DNA from: Cepaea nemoralis
Lineage: Eukaryota > Mollusca > Gastropoda > Stylommatophora > Helicidae
Assembly: GCA_014155875.1 (NCBI GenBank)
Contig: JACEFZ010022354.1
Location: 131,501 to 195,500, forward strand
DNA: 64,000 bases
Direction: 5' to 3'
Position numbers and translations under genes: made by a program. Every line of letters starts with the position of its first letter. The stretch's first letter is position 1. Of the stretch, positions 21,240 through 34,384 are shown in pieces. The notes below the pieces were generated by a model. That model made no database searches. It was not told the origin of the DNA and worked only from the letters and a program-made list of their open reading frames with translations.

Positions 21240-22005
21240 AATTAATACATGTGTGTTTATTTATGAACTGTCTTAATGACCTTAAAGGGTTCCCCAACTG
21301 ATATTTCTATGTAAATTATCATTTACTTGAAATATTGGTTCAGCAGTTTGTCTTTGCTTTCTGAAAGGTAGATGCCCCACAACAACTACATTAACGCTTG
21401 CTTCTAAATCGCTGATTATTCAGTAATAATGTACTAATGCTTTTTTGCACATTTCCCATGCGTTTATAATGCACGTATTGATGTTTTTTTTAAAGATTAA
21501 TCTAACGAGAAATGTATGAAAGCAATAATATATGAAAAGAATGAGCTAAGAAAGGCAGAATGTTACACGGATCAGCGGACCCAATACTTAACCTTTTGAA
21601 AATAAGGCGCGTTCGTTGACGTCCGATCAATTCTAGCTTACAAATATGATGGTTGAATATAAGTAGGTCACCCTCCCCCGGGTTTGCACAAGTTAAGCCT
21701 GTTCCACATCTGTTCAAGAGATGGCTTCCAGGCATAAGCATTGTTTATTCAGTTGTTCTTCATCCAATATCCCGGAGCCAGGGAACAGACCAACTTTGAG
21801 TTGCAGGGAAGGTATGATAAGTTACTATAGGAAACTTTGCACAGGAGCTTATATGTGGAAAACGAGATTTACTACAGGGACATTTGGCTGAGAAGTAGCA
21901 TTATGTACATTTTAACTCTTTTGTTCCAGGTAGCTTGTATGTTACAATGACAGCTGTCTGGTTCTTATGGGGTAAATAACATGAATATAGCCCGTTCACG
22001 AAATA
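21240..22005. other. unassigned stretch
   Basis: AT-rich, no motif recognised on either strand. Confidence 0.5.
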
Positions 22006-22009
22006 GTTC

Positions 22010-22215
22010 GGACAAAGCGGATCAAAATCACATTTTCTGGGTGTGAGTTGGTAAAAATCACTTCTGGATCAGAGTGGGTCAAAATCACAACTTCTGGGTC
22101 GGAGTGGGTGCAAATGACAACTTCTGGGACAGTGGCTCAAGTGTCGACTTCCAGGACAGACTAATCCATAGCTACATCTATATTGTGAGTGGGTCAATGT
22201 GACAACTGTCCGTCA
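22010..22215 (+). repeat. about 34-bp degenerate minisatellite
   Basis: Five to six units around GAGTGGGTCAAAATCACAAC and TTCTGGG, increasingly diverged to the right. Confidence 0.75.
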
Positions 22216-22218
22216 CTT

Positions 22219-22275
22219 ATTCTTCTTTCGTTCGCTTGAAATGTGTCTGTAACTGCGATGTTGTCTCCTGTAAGT
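22219..22275 (-). mobile_element. 3' end fragment of the 51.7-55.2 kb retrotransposon family
   Basis: On the + strand, CTTCTTTCGTTCGCTTGAAA and the next 35 bases match 51728-51783, the 3' end of the ORF2 element, with about ten mismatches. Only about 56 bp survive, a very short 5'-truncated insertion. Confidence 0.65.
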
Positions 22276-22389
22276 AATTTGTTACGGCACTGAACAAAGA
22301 TGGTGCCTGTTTTAATTACTTATGCCGGAACTGAGCATAGACAAACTTAATCTGGCATTTTTGATGGACCTCAAATTATAAAGTTAATA

Positions 22390-22790
22390 AACGAACCAAA
22401 TTGTATTGATTCTATGAACATAACAGAGTCCACAGCCTGGTCATCATTTGTTTTAGTTGTGGAAAACTTTCTGGGTAACTTTAAAGCAGACAATTATTCT
22501 GAATTAGTTGAAAATATGCGGTCGAAATGTTCTTTTAGTAAGCTTGGATGCAACATGAGCATACAACTGCACTACCTCCATAACCATTTACATGTCTTTT
22601 CCCGAGAACTTTAGTGAGAAGCAAGGTGGCAGATTTCACCAAGTTAGAAAAACATGGATAAGAGACACCAGGGACTTTGGGATCCTTAAGCGCAACTGTC
22701 CGGGCATATCACATCCCAGGAAGTAATCGAAAAGAAGCTTTTTGTTTGTTGACAATAGATTTTTAAAAACGCCAGTGATGAAGGTTTACT
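22390..22790 (+). pseudogene. fragment of a transposon-associated protein
   Basis: An open stretch (22414-22614) reads AWSSFVLVVENFLGNFKADN, then YSELVENM, then LGCNMSIQLHYLHNHLHVF. After a frameshift comes FPENFSEKQGGRFHQ. This order (NFLGN-K-x-NY, GCNMSxxLHxLxxHL, FPEN, RFHQ) resembles the C-terminal part of a protein family that is very abundant as repeats in arthropod and other invertebrate genomes. From memory I class it as transposon-derived, but I cannot name the superfamily. Broken by a frameshift and stops. Confidence 0.5.
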
Positions 22791-22794
22791 ATAT

Positions 22795-23464
22795 TTTTGG
22801 TGTTTTACATGAAGATAATAAATGCACAGTGATTACATATAATATGAATGCAGATTACGGTCAAAATGCCACTGATCGCACATAACTCTAAGATTGCCCA
22901 TAACAATTGCCCTACTAAGAAGGTTATTCTTAGTTATCTCAAAAACTAGAGCTGACAGAAAAAAAAAATCTGATTACATTTTTGGAATCAGAAACACAAA
23001 ATTACACAAGAACAGCTATAAAATTTAAGGCGCCAAAATGTGTTATCTGTTATGTACGTCTTGAATCCTTCTCAGTTGTTCTCTACCATAAGCCAGATGT
23101 CCCACCTCTCTTGTTGTCGTGTGCAAATTATCCGTAACTTCAGGACTACAAAATGTTGACGCGTCGTGCAGACTCGTAGCAGACAACTGCCTCAATACAT
23201 GTTTGTCACCATACTGTTTCTCTCAGCTCACTTATTTACTTATTTACTACCATTGAACAATAAGTATCGCATGCTTGATCACACTTTACACCCACCATTT
23301 ACACACACGCTTTACGCACATTTATATTATCACCTGGGCTACGGAGTTCGTGAACTATGCTGAGTACCTCCTTGTGGTGTGATCTCTTGGAAGAGATGGG
23401 ATCGTGTATGGAAATATCCGTGGGCAATGAAAGTGATCCTGTATAAACCACATGTTTAACTATA
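22795..23464. other. unassigned stretch
   Basis: AT-rich, without recognised frames or repeats. Confidence 0.5.
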
Positions 23465-23725
23465 CAGGGATGTCTAAGGGTATGGAGATGTTTAACAATA
23501 TTGGGATGTTTAACGATATTGGGATGTTTAACGATATTGGGATGTTTAACGATATTGGGATGTTTAACGATATTGGGATGGTTAACGATATGGAAATGTT
23601 TAACTATATGTCCATGTTTAACGGTATTGGGATGTGTATCGATATGGAAATGTTTAACTATATGTCCATGTTTAACGATATGGAATGTGTAATCATATGG
23701 AAATGTTTAACGTCACGGAAATGTT
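23465..23725 (+). repeat. 18-bp minisatellite, about 14 copies
   Basis: GGGATGTTTAACGATATT units. The central ones (23500-23590) are identical and the right-hand ones mutated (GGAAATGTTTAACTATAT). The period is a multiple of three, which yields a repetitive 112-codon artefact frame. Confidence 0.95.
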
Positions 23726-23879
23726 CGGCGGCCATACAGAGTATTTCAAGTAATACTGTCCATGTTGTTACATGTGCTTGTGTTCTGTAACATATTTTCT
23801 ATTTATAGGTTCTTAGATTGATTGTTCATGATTCATGTACTTTATTAGTGATGTTCTTTGTTAATCATATTCCTTGCAT

Positions 23880-24070
23880 TCCTTTTCCTCATTCTACACA
23901 TCATACAAAACACTTGGTATAAAAACAATACTTAGTCCAGCTTTTGTAACTATTGCAATTTTGTGGCAAAAGCTGCCAAACAATCTACACTTTATAATTT
24001 CAAACGATGTAGGAGCTTTTAAAAAAAAAGACATGCAAACGGAGTCGTCTATTTCTCGCCCTTATCTGAT
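23880..24070 (+). pseudogene. possible ORF2 C-terminal tail of a non-LTR element
   Basis: The frame reads SPAFVTIAILWQKLPNNLHF and then VGAFKKK. This resembles the (A/P)xxWNxLPxxL...SFKxxLK ending common to CR1, L2 and Jockey-type RT proteins. Short and without flanking RT, so tentative. Confidence 0.4.
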
Positions 24071-24344
24071 AAGTCCATGCCTCAGAAGCACTCCTTAAGG
24101 GGAGAAGTACCACCATTGTGTTTATATTTATCTGTATTCATACTCACCATGTTGCACCTTTTGCGACATTCTTTGCCCCTAGCCAGGTCGCAGCAGGTCT
24201 TTCCAGGCCACGAGGACATCATCTTGACAGCTGGTGAGCAGACAGATAAGACAATTTATGAAGCGATTTGTCCGTGAGGTATTCATCAATCACACACCCC
24301 AGTCATTCAGCAAGCCAGTGAGCAATATTCCACATGAGTCAGAT

Positions 24345-24386
24345 GCCTATCCGTTTCTGGAAGTCGCAATCAACCCCAGGATTTTT
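24345..24386 (-). mobile_element. SINE S4 3' fragment
   Basis: CCTATCCGTTTCTGGAAGTC and CAACCCCAGG resemble the reversed S4 3' end, located immediately before the RTE-like fragment. Confidence 0.35.
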
Positions 24387-24704
24387 TTAATGTATGGATG
24401 TGAAGCGTGGGCAGTGAGCAGACAAGTTGGAAAACATCTAATTGCAGTGGAAATGTGATTTTAAAAAAAAAAGGAAAATGCAAAGAATACCATGGAGAAA
24501 CAGAAAACAAACAAACAAACAAACAAACACACACACAAACAAACAAACAAATCAATGTACAAGTCCTACAAGAAGCAGATGAAAACTGTAAACTGATTAT
24601 AAAACTGAGACGTAGACAGGCAGGATTTTTTGGACACGTTATGAGGAGATATACACTGGAGACCTTGGTGACAACTGGCAATATAGAGGGGAAAAGAACC
24701 AGGG
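24387..24704 (+). pseudogene. RTE-like C-terminal fragment with internal (ACAA)n expansion
   Basis: LMYGCEAWAVSRQVGKHL (24390-24445) and KLRRRQAGFFGHVMRRYTLE with TTGNIEGKR (24605-24690) match the LLYGCExWxxS and RRQxxFFGHVMR boxes of RTE-like proteins. Between them a (AAAC)n repeat (24505-24552) replaces about 20 conserved residues, so a microsatellite has grown inside the coding sequence. Confidence 0.65.
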
Positions 24705-26871
<2,167 letters not shown>

Positions 26872-27100
26872 ATTCACTCTCACGCTCACACATTCACTCT
26901 TCCGCTCATTCATTCACTCTCACGCATTCACTCTCCCGCTCATTAACTCTCACGCTCACTCATTCACTCTCCCGCTCACTCATTCACTTTCCCGTTCATT
27001 CATTCACTCTCCCGCTCACTCATTCACTCTCCCGCTCACTCATTCACTCTCACGCTCACTCGTTCTGTCTCTCATTCACACTCACTGACTCACTCACTCA
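26872..27100 (+). repeat. about 20-bp minisatellite (CATTCACTCTCCCGCTCACT)
   Basis: About 10 units with CACG/CCCG variants. Confidence 0.9.
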
Positions 27101-27247
27101 AACTACAGTAATGAACATGAGTTTATATTATGCATGATAAAATCAAATGGTATTTAACTGATAATATGACAGATGAGAATACACAAACATATGGATTCGC
27201 GTGCTACATAACATGCGTGTTACATGACATGCATCTGCTCAGATCTC

Positions 27248-27248
<1 letters not shown>

Positions 27249-27289
<41 letters not shown>

Positions 27290-27440
27290 GAGGAAGGCAG
27301 AGACTGAATACCTAGATGGCTTGATCACATGGTATGGTAGCGACAAGAACACGGAGCTGATCCACGACTCTGGTGATCGTGTAAGATGGTGAAACATGAC
27401 CGCCCACGCTTGCCGGCATGAGGCGTGGTGATGATGATGA
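27249..27440 (+). mobile_element. (CT)n tract and RTE-like 3' end
   Basis: After a CT tract (27249-27288), AGAGACTGAATACCTAGATG, then ACACGGAGCTGATCCACGAC, then ACATGACCGCCCACGCTTGC and a GATGATGATGAT tail correspond to 55930-56065, the 3' end of the RTE-like copy. Translated remnants resemble a DxxGDRVRW...MTAHA end. 5' truncated to about 150 bp. Confidence 0.7.
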
Positions 27441-27499
27441 TTTTGTTGTTGTTGTTTGTGTTTTTCTAGACTATTTTACGTTCACTAGTTTACCATTAA

Positions 27500-27712
27500 C
27501 AGGCGCTGAAGCTTAGAGAATAGCGAGAAGCGCATTTTCATAATTCTCCAATACACGGAGTCGACGGTTCGAAATCAGCCGCGGACTATTGGGAAGCAGG
27601 CCGCTTTGCGTTGATTTCGATGGTGTGAGGCGTTGGCCGTTCAGAAAGTAATGACCTACTACTATACTAATTATGGCTGGTAAATCACAAACAGCCAATA
27701 AACGATCATATA
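27500..27712 (+). mobile_element. tRNA-derived SINE, family S4
   Basis: The head has an A-box-like AAGCTTAGAGAATAGCG and a B box GGTTCGAAATC; the body has CGTTCAGAAAGTAATGACC and GGTAAATCACAAACAGCC. It ends in an (AAAT)n tail near 27712-27725. Confidence 0.65.
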
Positions 27713-28404
27713 AATAAATAAATAATATATGATCATATAAATCTAGGCACTGACGTAGAACGAAGATCACGTCAGTTTGTTTGTCAATAACTACGGTCAT
27801 TCAGATCATGGAGCTTGACTAGAGAAGCAGCATGTTCAAGGCGTCTCTAATTCATAAAGTTATTTACTGGCTGGACAACTTTGTTCATATGTAATACATG
27901 TAATACGTGTGAGGAAGGACAACTAGAATCATGGCAGATTATATTTCAGGATAAAGATTCTTGGGACAGATGCAGAATCTAGAAATCAGATCGAGAATGT
28001 CACACCAGAAGGATAACCTTGGATGGACAGAAGGAATGAAGGACTGCAATACTAAGTGTATAGTTCTCAGTAGCTAGTATGGTCAACTGTTGAAGATGTA
28101 TTATTGATGTTTTCTTACGATCGTCCTGTCTGACATTTACAGACCCGATCGAAACTCATTATTATTCATAAATCGTCTTATTGATCACTGCTCAAGAACG
28201 AAGGCTAATAAACTTAGCCGCATCAATTAGATTGCCAGCCTTCGAGTGAGTTTTTTTTATTGATGCTCCTTTTATGCTTCTTTGCTGCATCGTTGTCGGC
28301 AACTCAAGACAGTGTTTTGTTCGAGCCTATATTTTGATCATATGCCAGATATGACACAGCAGTGAGGTAGGTGGCTCGACGACTACATCGGCAGTACGTT
28401 GGAC

Positions 28405-28510
28405 CTCAATTTTGTTAACTCCTCGTTTAGAAATCATTGCCAAACTACTGAACGTAAAATTACCTAGAAAATCAGCCTGCGGTTGATCGCAACGTCCTGC
28501 AAAGGTCACG
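28405..28510 (+). mobile_element. SINE S4 fragment
   Basis: ATTGCCAAACTACTGAACGT, AGAAAATCAGCC and CAACGTCCTGCAAAGG keep the S4 order; the head is not clear. Confidence 0.55.
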
Positions 28511-28558
28511 AGAACATGTGTAAAGACATAGCTCGTTTCTACATGTGTTGTCGGGAGT

Positions 28559-28592
28559 TGGGGGGGGGGGGGGTGGTGGAGGGGGAGGTGTG
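28559..28592 (+). repeat. G-rich tract (possible G-quadruplex)
   Basis: A run of about 13 G followed by GGTGGAGGGGGAGG. Confidence 0.7.
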
Positions 28593-28746
28593 TGCTCTGC
28601 GTGCAAGAGGTAGACAGCGTTACCTGTGAGTGGAAGGCATCAATGGATTGGCTAGAAGGACCCTGTTTGAATGCATTCTGAAGCCACAGGACAGAAGGTG
28701 CTGGGGCCAATTACAGCCAATTTTCGATTCGGAGATGACACTTGAT

Positions 28747-28749
<3 letters not shown>

Positions 28750-28833
<84 letters not shown>
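28750..28833 (+). repeat. (GAT)n microsatellite
   Basis: About 28 triplets with one GGT interruption. It reads as poly-His or poly-Ile in artefact frames. Confidence 0.95.
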
Positions 28834-28834
<1 letters not shown>

Positions 28835-29157
28835 GGCAAGACGGTTTTTTTTCTTCATTTGAACGCGCGTCGAATGAAATAAATAAAGAATATAGATGGA
28901 CACAAAACATCCAATATAAAAGAGAAAAAGAAATGAAGGCAATTAGAAAACACAGGATGTGATCATTTATCTTATAATGAAAGAATACAGATATATAAAC
29001 ATGTAACAAAATAGAATCTGGCATTTTTATGCAGCTATGCAAACGTGATATAAACGTTGGCCGAAACAAATTGGAGGGAAAAGTGCAATTCACGAACGAA
29101 GGAGCGAACCAAAGTAGAAAAAAAAACGAAATAAAAAATGTTTTATTTAAAGTGTGA

Positions 29158-29212
29158 AGAAAGGCGACTTCATATCACCGGGTTATATCCCATACGGCTC
29201 CATCTCTGCCTG
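29158..29212 (-). mobile_element. SINE S2 3' fragment
   Basis: AAGGCGACTTCATATCACCG and TATATCCCATACGGCTC match the reversed S2 end at 42665-42720. Confidence 0.55.
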
Positions 29213-29335
29213 TTGTCTCAGATGGCTGTTCTTCGATTTTCTCACTTATTTCAAAAGCTCTCAATCTCTGGTAACACAACTGCTGCTGTCTCAGATGGCT
29301 GTTCCTCGATTCTCTGAACTGTTTCAAAGTTCTTT
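29213..29335 (+). repeat. about 75-bp imperfect direct duplication
   Basis: GTCTCAGATGGCTGTTC, then TCGATT, then TTTCAAA occurs twice (from 29215 and 29289). A second small direct repeat carrying GAGGTCCGGCTATGAG lies at about 29589 and 29661. Confidence 0.75.
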
Positions 29336-29769
29336 TCTTTCTGCCAGTGTTGTTCTGTCTTGTTCTTTTCTGGAAAATGTTTATTTTCATTCTTTCGTTT
29401 GCTGAAGCCTCGCAGATATTCGGCTTTGGCCCTCACGTCAAGGATCAGAAATGTTTTTGTTTTCCGATACTTTGGTTTAATTCAATTGGGAGCTGCCGCC
29501 TTTTCTCACGCTTTATTGGGTATGCAGACCGGTCCAGCACTGCCTCCTCATGGCTCATCCTCTTCGCCCGTCATCTGCATATATACAGTGAGGTCCGGCT
29601 ATGAGTGTTGTCCGTGAGTTTTCTAGTCCTCTCTGGGATGTTTCCTCGAACCCAAGGATGAGGTCCGGCTATGAGGGTTGTCCGTGAGTATCACTTGAAG
29701 AAGAGGGTACGGTAGGTGGTACGTCAGCGAAGTCGATAGGGACCTGCGTTCATAACGTCACGAGCACGG

Positions 29770-30045
29770 CCGGAAGCGGCTTGGATTCTTGAGCTCGTGC
29801 CTGCGAAAGTGAGGAACAGATTGCCCACCTATTCCTCCGTGCGTCCAGGCCTAAAAATATGATGGCTCTATCACATCACAGACCCTTAGCATAAAACTGG
29901 TTCGGGACACATTTAAACAGACTGCGCCTGGTATCATTAGTATTGGTACTCTTCGTTGGCTGTTGAAGTTGGATATGGACCATGTGTGATGTTTGTTCTT
30001 GATTCAACTGAACTCAACTCAGTTCTACTCAATTACACCCCCCTC
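29770..30045 (+). pseudogene. RNase H-bearing non-LTR fragment 3 (3' end)
   Basis: The frame around 29905-29995 reads TFKQTAPGIISIGTLRWLL, parallel to TFNQIAMGTISSMTLRWL in the copy at 8735. The 3' UTR carries the same ACTCAACTCAG-type run. No RNase H core remains here. Confidence 0.5.
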
Positions 30046-30298
30046 GACCCCAAATCAGGAGTTAATTGTTTCCCAAAGGTGTTTATATGTTTGTCTTTTC
30101 ACCACGTTTATCCTCTCTCAGTATGTCAGAAACACATCATGTGGTTGACCACATCTTCACATACAGGGTTCTTTTGCGACAATCAAGGTGTATATCCTTT
30201 TATACTAGGACCATACTTACACAGACACAAAGACATAATACATTATGTTATTATTATGCTGCTTATAATATCCTTTCACCAGATGTTTTTTTTAAAGT

Positions 30299-30392
30299 TG
30301 CATATCCCTTACAGGACGTTGCAGTAAACACCAGCATTTTACTGCCGTTGTTGATATCTTGGCAAGTTTTTACGTTCAGTAGATTGCCTTTG
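30299..30392 (-). mobile_element. SINE S4, part 1 of a copy split by another SINE
   Basis: CATATCCCTTACAGGACGTT through TTGGCAAGTTTTTACGTTCA in reverse S4 order. It stops at AGATTGCCTTTG (30381-30392) and resumes after the nested SINE at 30624. Confidence 0.75.
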
Positions 30393-30623
30393 CCGGCTTC
30401 CTGGCTTAGAGGTTAGCGACTTTTCTCCGTAATCTCGTATACTCTCGTAAGTAACGTGACGAGGTTCGAATCGGGTCGGTAACTTACGGGGTATGTGAGC
30501 CGGTCGCTCAGAAAGCAATGGCAAACTACTGAGCGTAATCTTGCCAAGAAATCAACATACAGCTGAAAGATGCTGATGTTGACAGCGATGTCCTGTAAAA
30601 GGATATGCAAAAAAAAAAAAAAA
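30393..30623 (+). mobile_element. nested tRNA-derived SINE (S4 type) with 12-bp TSD
   Basis: The head has an A box CTGGCTTAGAGGTTAGCG and a B box GGTTCGAATCGGG (30469-30481), then CAATGGCAAACTACTGAGCG, and ends in an A15 tail. It is flanked by AGATTGCCTTTG at 30381-30392 and 30624-30635, a target-site duplication within the host SINE. Full-length, recent relative to its host. Confidence 0.85.
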
Positions 30624-30695
30624 AGATTGCCTTTGCTTTCTGAATGACCAGCACCCATGCCAACACGTTAAAATTAGCGCGACACGGTCTGCAAT
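30624..30695 (-). mobile_element. SINE S4, part 2 of the split copy
   Basis: After the duplicated AGATTGCCTTTG the S4 body continues (CTTTCTGAATGACCAGCAC). Confidence 0.65.
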
Positions 30696-31075
30696 TACCA
30701 GATAACTAAATTAAAAGCACAGATAAGCAATTAATAAGGACATAATCATATAATATAATTGCAAGGGATATAACTAAACTTTTAAAATCAAAATCATATA
30801 CCAGCTATAATATTATTAATTAACTTAGAAATCTCTCGTCTATTCTTTTAGAAACAATATAATTAAAATTAAAGTCACATATTTTAACTTCCAGATAAAT
30901 TCTTTTAGAATCCCTACAGAAAATTATGTTAATCTTTAGGTACTTACATTTTATAATCAACTTTCAAGTTCTACATTTACTTTTGAATTAGTATACTTTC
31001 AATGACAACACACAACAATTTTCCAGAATGCACCATTTTTTTACTGGCCTCCTAGAGCCACAAAAAATGTAAAAA
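30696..31075. other. unassigned AT-rich stretch
   Basis: More than 70% A+T by eye; nothing recognised. Confidence 0.5.
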
Positions 31076-31077
31076 CT

Positions 31078-31213
31078 AGATTGCGACTGGTCCAGTGGCT
31101 AGCACGCCGGATTTCCCTATGGGAGACCCGGGTTCAATCCTCGGTAAGGTGTGGGATTATTTTTTGTAGGGGGCAAAAAGAAAATACTAATCTGCATAGT
31201 TCGCGGCGACTGC
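31078..31213 (+). mobile_element. tRNA-derived SINE, family S3
   Basis: A box TGGTCCAGTGGCTAGC and B box GGGTTCAATCC (31130-31140) are well spaced as in a tRNA. The body has AAAAAGAAAATACTAATCTGC and GTTCGCGGCGACTGC. Copies at 50407-50520 and 58365-58500 share the body. Confidence 0.75.
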
Positions 31214-31234
31214 ACTAACCAGGAGGCCTTTATT

Positions 31235-31335
31235 CCTCAGGCTCGATACATGAAGCCCATAAACGGGCACTCTCCCACTGTTTATGCTCCACCTCGGCAC
31301 TGCAAGGTACAAGAGAAACAAGATGAGATTTGGGG
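31235..31335 (+). mobile_element. non-LTR 3' end (SMGISIHEA type)
   Basis: GATACATGAAGCCCATAAAC, CTCTCCCACTGTTTATGCTC and CAAGATGAGATT match 10320-10410 and 48745-48838. Nearly all 3' UTR. Confidence 0.65.
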
Positions 31336-31344
31336 GGGGGGGGG

Positions 31345-31568
31345 AGATTTCGATTGCTCGCTTTGAACCCAAGCCTAGTCCATACACATGCTACTACCTA
31401 CTTATAGTAGATTTTTGCGCGTGGATTAGCTTTCCCTAGTACCAATGTCCCGCGCCATCAGGCGAACCCACCCCGACTTCAGAAGAACTTGTAATTTACG
31501 TCCCAAGTCAAGGACGGGAGGTCAATATTTTAGTCCAACAGACCGGTGAAGGGGTTGAACCGGCTACT
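31345..31568 (-). mobile_element. SINE S1, head truncated
   Basis: Contains the reversed S1 body (GCGTGGATTAGCTTTCCC; TGTAATTTACGTCCC; AGGTCAATATTTTAGTCCAA) and part of the B box region, but loses the A box side at about 31568. Confidence 0.7.
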
Positions 31569-31687
31569 TAAAGCGCTATTGGTATACGGCGCTAACCTAT
31601 AATTTCTATAGACTCCCCGGGACTCGATTAGTGATGTGGGCAATGTCACGCCGGTCGAGGTAACCCCCCAAATCACTTCCTCGTACC

Positions 31688-31800
31688 CATTGCAGAATGG
31701 GTCGACATGAAAGCCCATACCATTTTAGAATGGGTCGAAATGAAAGCCCATACCGTTTTAGAATGGGTCGACATGAAAACCCATACCGTTTTAACATAAA
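31688..31800 (+). repeat. 33-bp tandem repeat, about 3.5 copies
   Basis: AATGGGTCGACATGAAAGCC plus CATACC and GTTTTAG units. Confidence 0.9.
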
Positions 31801-31956
31801 CATGACATGCGGATTCAAACACATGCTTTACGGGTTAGCTCCTTAGTTATATAGAACAATGGACATTCAGTTGCTGATGTGGTCAATATTAAGCTGGCCG
31901 TTCTTAATTCCCTTAACACGCCCACATTAGGCTGTGTAAGCCTGGGATTTGGGGTC

Positions 31957-32252
31957 AGTTAAAACTATCCCGCCTTGTGGGAGATTCGAATTCAGTTAAA
32001 ACTATCCCGCCTTGTGGGAGATTCGAATTCAGTTAAAACTATCCCGCCTTGAGGGAGATTCGAATTCAGTTAAAACTATCCCGCCTTGGAGGGGATTCGA
32101 ATTCAGTTAAAACTATCCCGCCTTGTGGGAGATTCGAATTCAGTTAAAACTATCCCGCCTTGAGGGAGATTCGAATTCAGTTAAAACTATCCCGCCTTAT
32201 GGGAGATTCGAATTCAGTTAAAACTATCCCGCCTTGAGGGAGATTCGAATTC
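31957..32252 (+). repeat. 37-bp tandem repeat, 8 copies
   Basis: The unit contains CAGTTAAAACTATCCCGCC, TTGTGGGAG and ATTCGAATT. Copies differ at one to three positions (TGTGGGAG, TGAGGGAG, TGGAGGGG). The last one runs into GATTCGAATTCCTGACCAC. There are no spacers, so this is not a CRISPR array. Confidence 0.95.
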
Positions 32253-32879
32253 CTGACCACTGGGCCGGAAGTCAAGAGTGCTAGAAGACGTGAACATCAT
32301 TGTAGGCACGTTAGTCATAAGGGTGCATGAGGCAGAGGGGCGGGCAACGGATCTAGACACATTAAAGTGGGCCGTGATGAGAGCGACGTTCTTCCTGCCA
32401 CATGATGATGATGATGGGGGTCTCAGAAATGTATACTCACAAAACATGGGCCAAACAACAAACATACTGGGCTCATGTTATGTGTCTAGTATATTACAAA
32501 TATTTAAAGAACATCACAACAATATTTTCCTGTAGTGAGTTTGAGTAAGGAAGACATCCACAACAGATTGCACAATTTATTGCTTTGCATATTTCGCTTT
32601 ATCTTGTCAGGTATATACTACAGAATTTACATGATATAAACTAAAGCAATCAGATAAATACTTCAAGCTGAAATGTATAACATACGTATTACCGCAGTAG
32701 TTTAAACTGCCTACCGCGGTAATTTTAAACTGACTATAATGTATTTTTGTTTGCAGAGAGTTGGCTCTTCTATATGAATAGCAGTGGCTGCTGTCACCTT
32801 TAACATTAGACCATTATGGATGTTAAACAGCACACGAAATGCATTGTCTTTATCAATCACATGACCCGTTTTCAAAATC
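32253..32879. other. unassigned stretch
   Basis: Contains a short (GAT)5 at about 32402-32417. No domain recognised. Confidence 0.45.
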
Positions 32880-32896
32880 AGTAAATCCATCCATCC

Positions 32897-32940
<44 letters not shown>

Positions 32941-32942
32941 GT
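32880..32942 (+). repeat. (CAAT)n microsatellite
   Basis: Fourteen or so tetranucleotide units, first CATC then CAAT. Confidence 0.95.
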
Positions 32943-33261
32943 CAGGTGTCGTCCCCACAATGAAGGTTGGCTGCAATGGATCTACAATATTGTCTGTCTC
33001 TCGCCTTGATTGTACATTCTGTCAAACTTTTGTTCGTCTATCTCTTGATGTTATGTTCCCACTTGTATAGTTGTCTACTTATTTCTCGCTTGTCTTCAAC
33101 CTTACTCTCTTTTATGATTTTTTTAAAGAGAGTTATTCTTTCAAAGTTAAAAGTTTTTCTATAACTTCTGTATTTAATTTTGTTTCCATGAGATACGATA
33201 TATTCTTCCGTTTAACCACATCTACATGGCCTACCTTCGATTTCTAATTGCTTGTTCAATG

Positions 33262-33335
33262 TCAGAGAACAATAATGGAGGGGTATATGCCTGGGAAGAG
33301 AGGAAGAGGAAGGCCAAAGAGAAGATGGGTAGGTA
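33262..33335 (+). pseudogene. RTE-like tail fragment (GYMPGKRGRGRPKRRW)
   Basis: The frame reads TIMEGYMPGKRGRGRPKRRW, identical in this stretch to the longer minus-strand fragment at 41597-41815. Only 24 codons remain. Confidence 0.7.
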
Positions 33336-33589
33336 TGAATGTTCAATGTCCAGGCTTCCGCGCCATGTAGTAGTGTTGTATGTACATAAAAGGTAACAAT
33401 TCTCATTTTTAATGCGTTGTTTCACAAATATGGAGCTCTATAACGGGGAGGGCTACTTGCGGTGTGTAGCTTTTACTGGGTTGCCATAGTCTTCTGTGTC
33501 CATGGTTCTGTCTATCTAACTGGGACTGTGTTCTACCGCCCTATAGTTTAACTGCCTCTGTGCTCTGCCGAAGTAAGTAAACTGGCACC

Positions 33590-33722
33590 GACGTTGAAGT
33601 TCAATTTAAAGAAGAGACATGTTTTGATTGGTTGGTTGAAGTTACATTTAGAGAAGAGACTTGTTGTGCTCGGTTGGTTGAAGTTAAATTTAAAGAAGAG
33701 ACTTGCTTTGATTGGTTGGTTT
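33590..33722 (+). repeat. 41-bp tandem repeat, three copies
   Basis: GGTTGGTTGAAGTTAAATTT and AAAGAAGAGAC units. Confidence 0.9.
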
Positions 33723-34165
33723 CATTGTGTTTATCCTAATACACGAAATCACAAATCGTTTCTAGCGGGTTAGTGTTACTGATGGGGTTGTGCAGTAGGT
33801 CAGTTTGAGAATCCCTCCCTATATTCAGACTGAACCACTTTCTGGCAACAAGCAGACGACAGCAATAAAGGTCAAACACATCTACCGGGTTCAAGGTTAT
33901 GAGATTGAGATCAAAGAGCTCGGGTAACTGTCGCCGTGATTTTCTTCACATGTTCTTCGGCAAAGATAAAAAGACAACATTATTATTGCAACCCTGTTCT
34001 GGGTATTTCAACTTTGATATATTGAGTTTAACTTCTGCTGTAGCCAGGCGATCGGGCTTGTCTGTTTGTAACTGTCAGCAAAGGGGACATAATTATGTCA
34101 TTCCGCGGGGATTTCATACAGTTCTCTAACATGTCTCTATGGTAACGAACAAACAGAAGAAAAAA
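33723..34165. other. unassigned stretch
   Basis: No recognised repeat or coding motif. Confidence 0.5.
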
Positions 34166-34384
34166 ATACACACGCGCGCGCACACACACACGCAGGCGCA
34201 CACATCTACACGTACACACATACTCCGTGAAAACAGCTAATATATGTATACCATCATGTGAATGTTCCGTGATATCTGTGCACTCTGCTTACATAGTTAT
34301 GTGATCTGCCTCTGTTTCTCATGATTACACTTTCTAAATTATGTCATCGACATAGGAATTTGTAGTTTCTCTGTCTGATATTTT

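Noticed and set aside
31078..31150. Functional tRNA gene
   Set aside because: The tRNA-like head is followed by the S3 SINE body; two further copies exist.
31957..32252. Possible CRISPR array (37-bp repeats)
   Set aside because: Units are directly adjacent with no spacers, and the genome is clearly eukaryotic.
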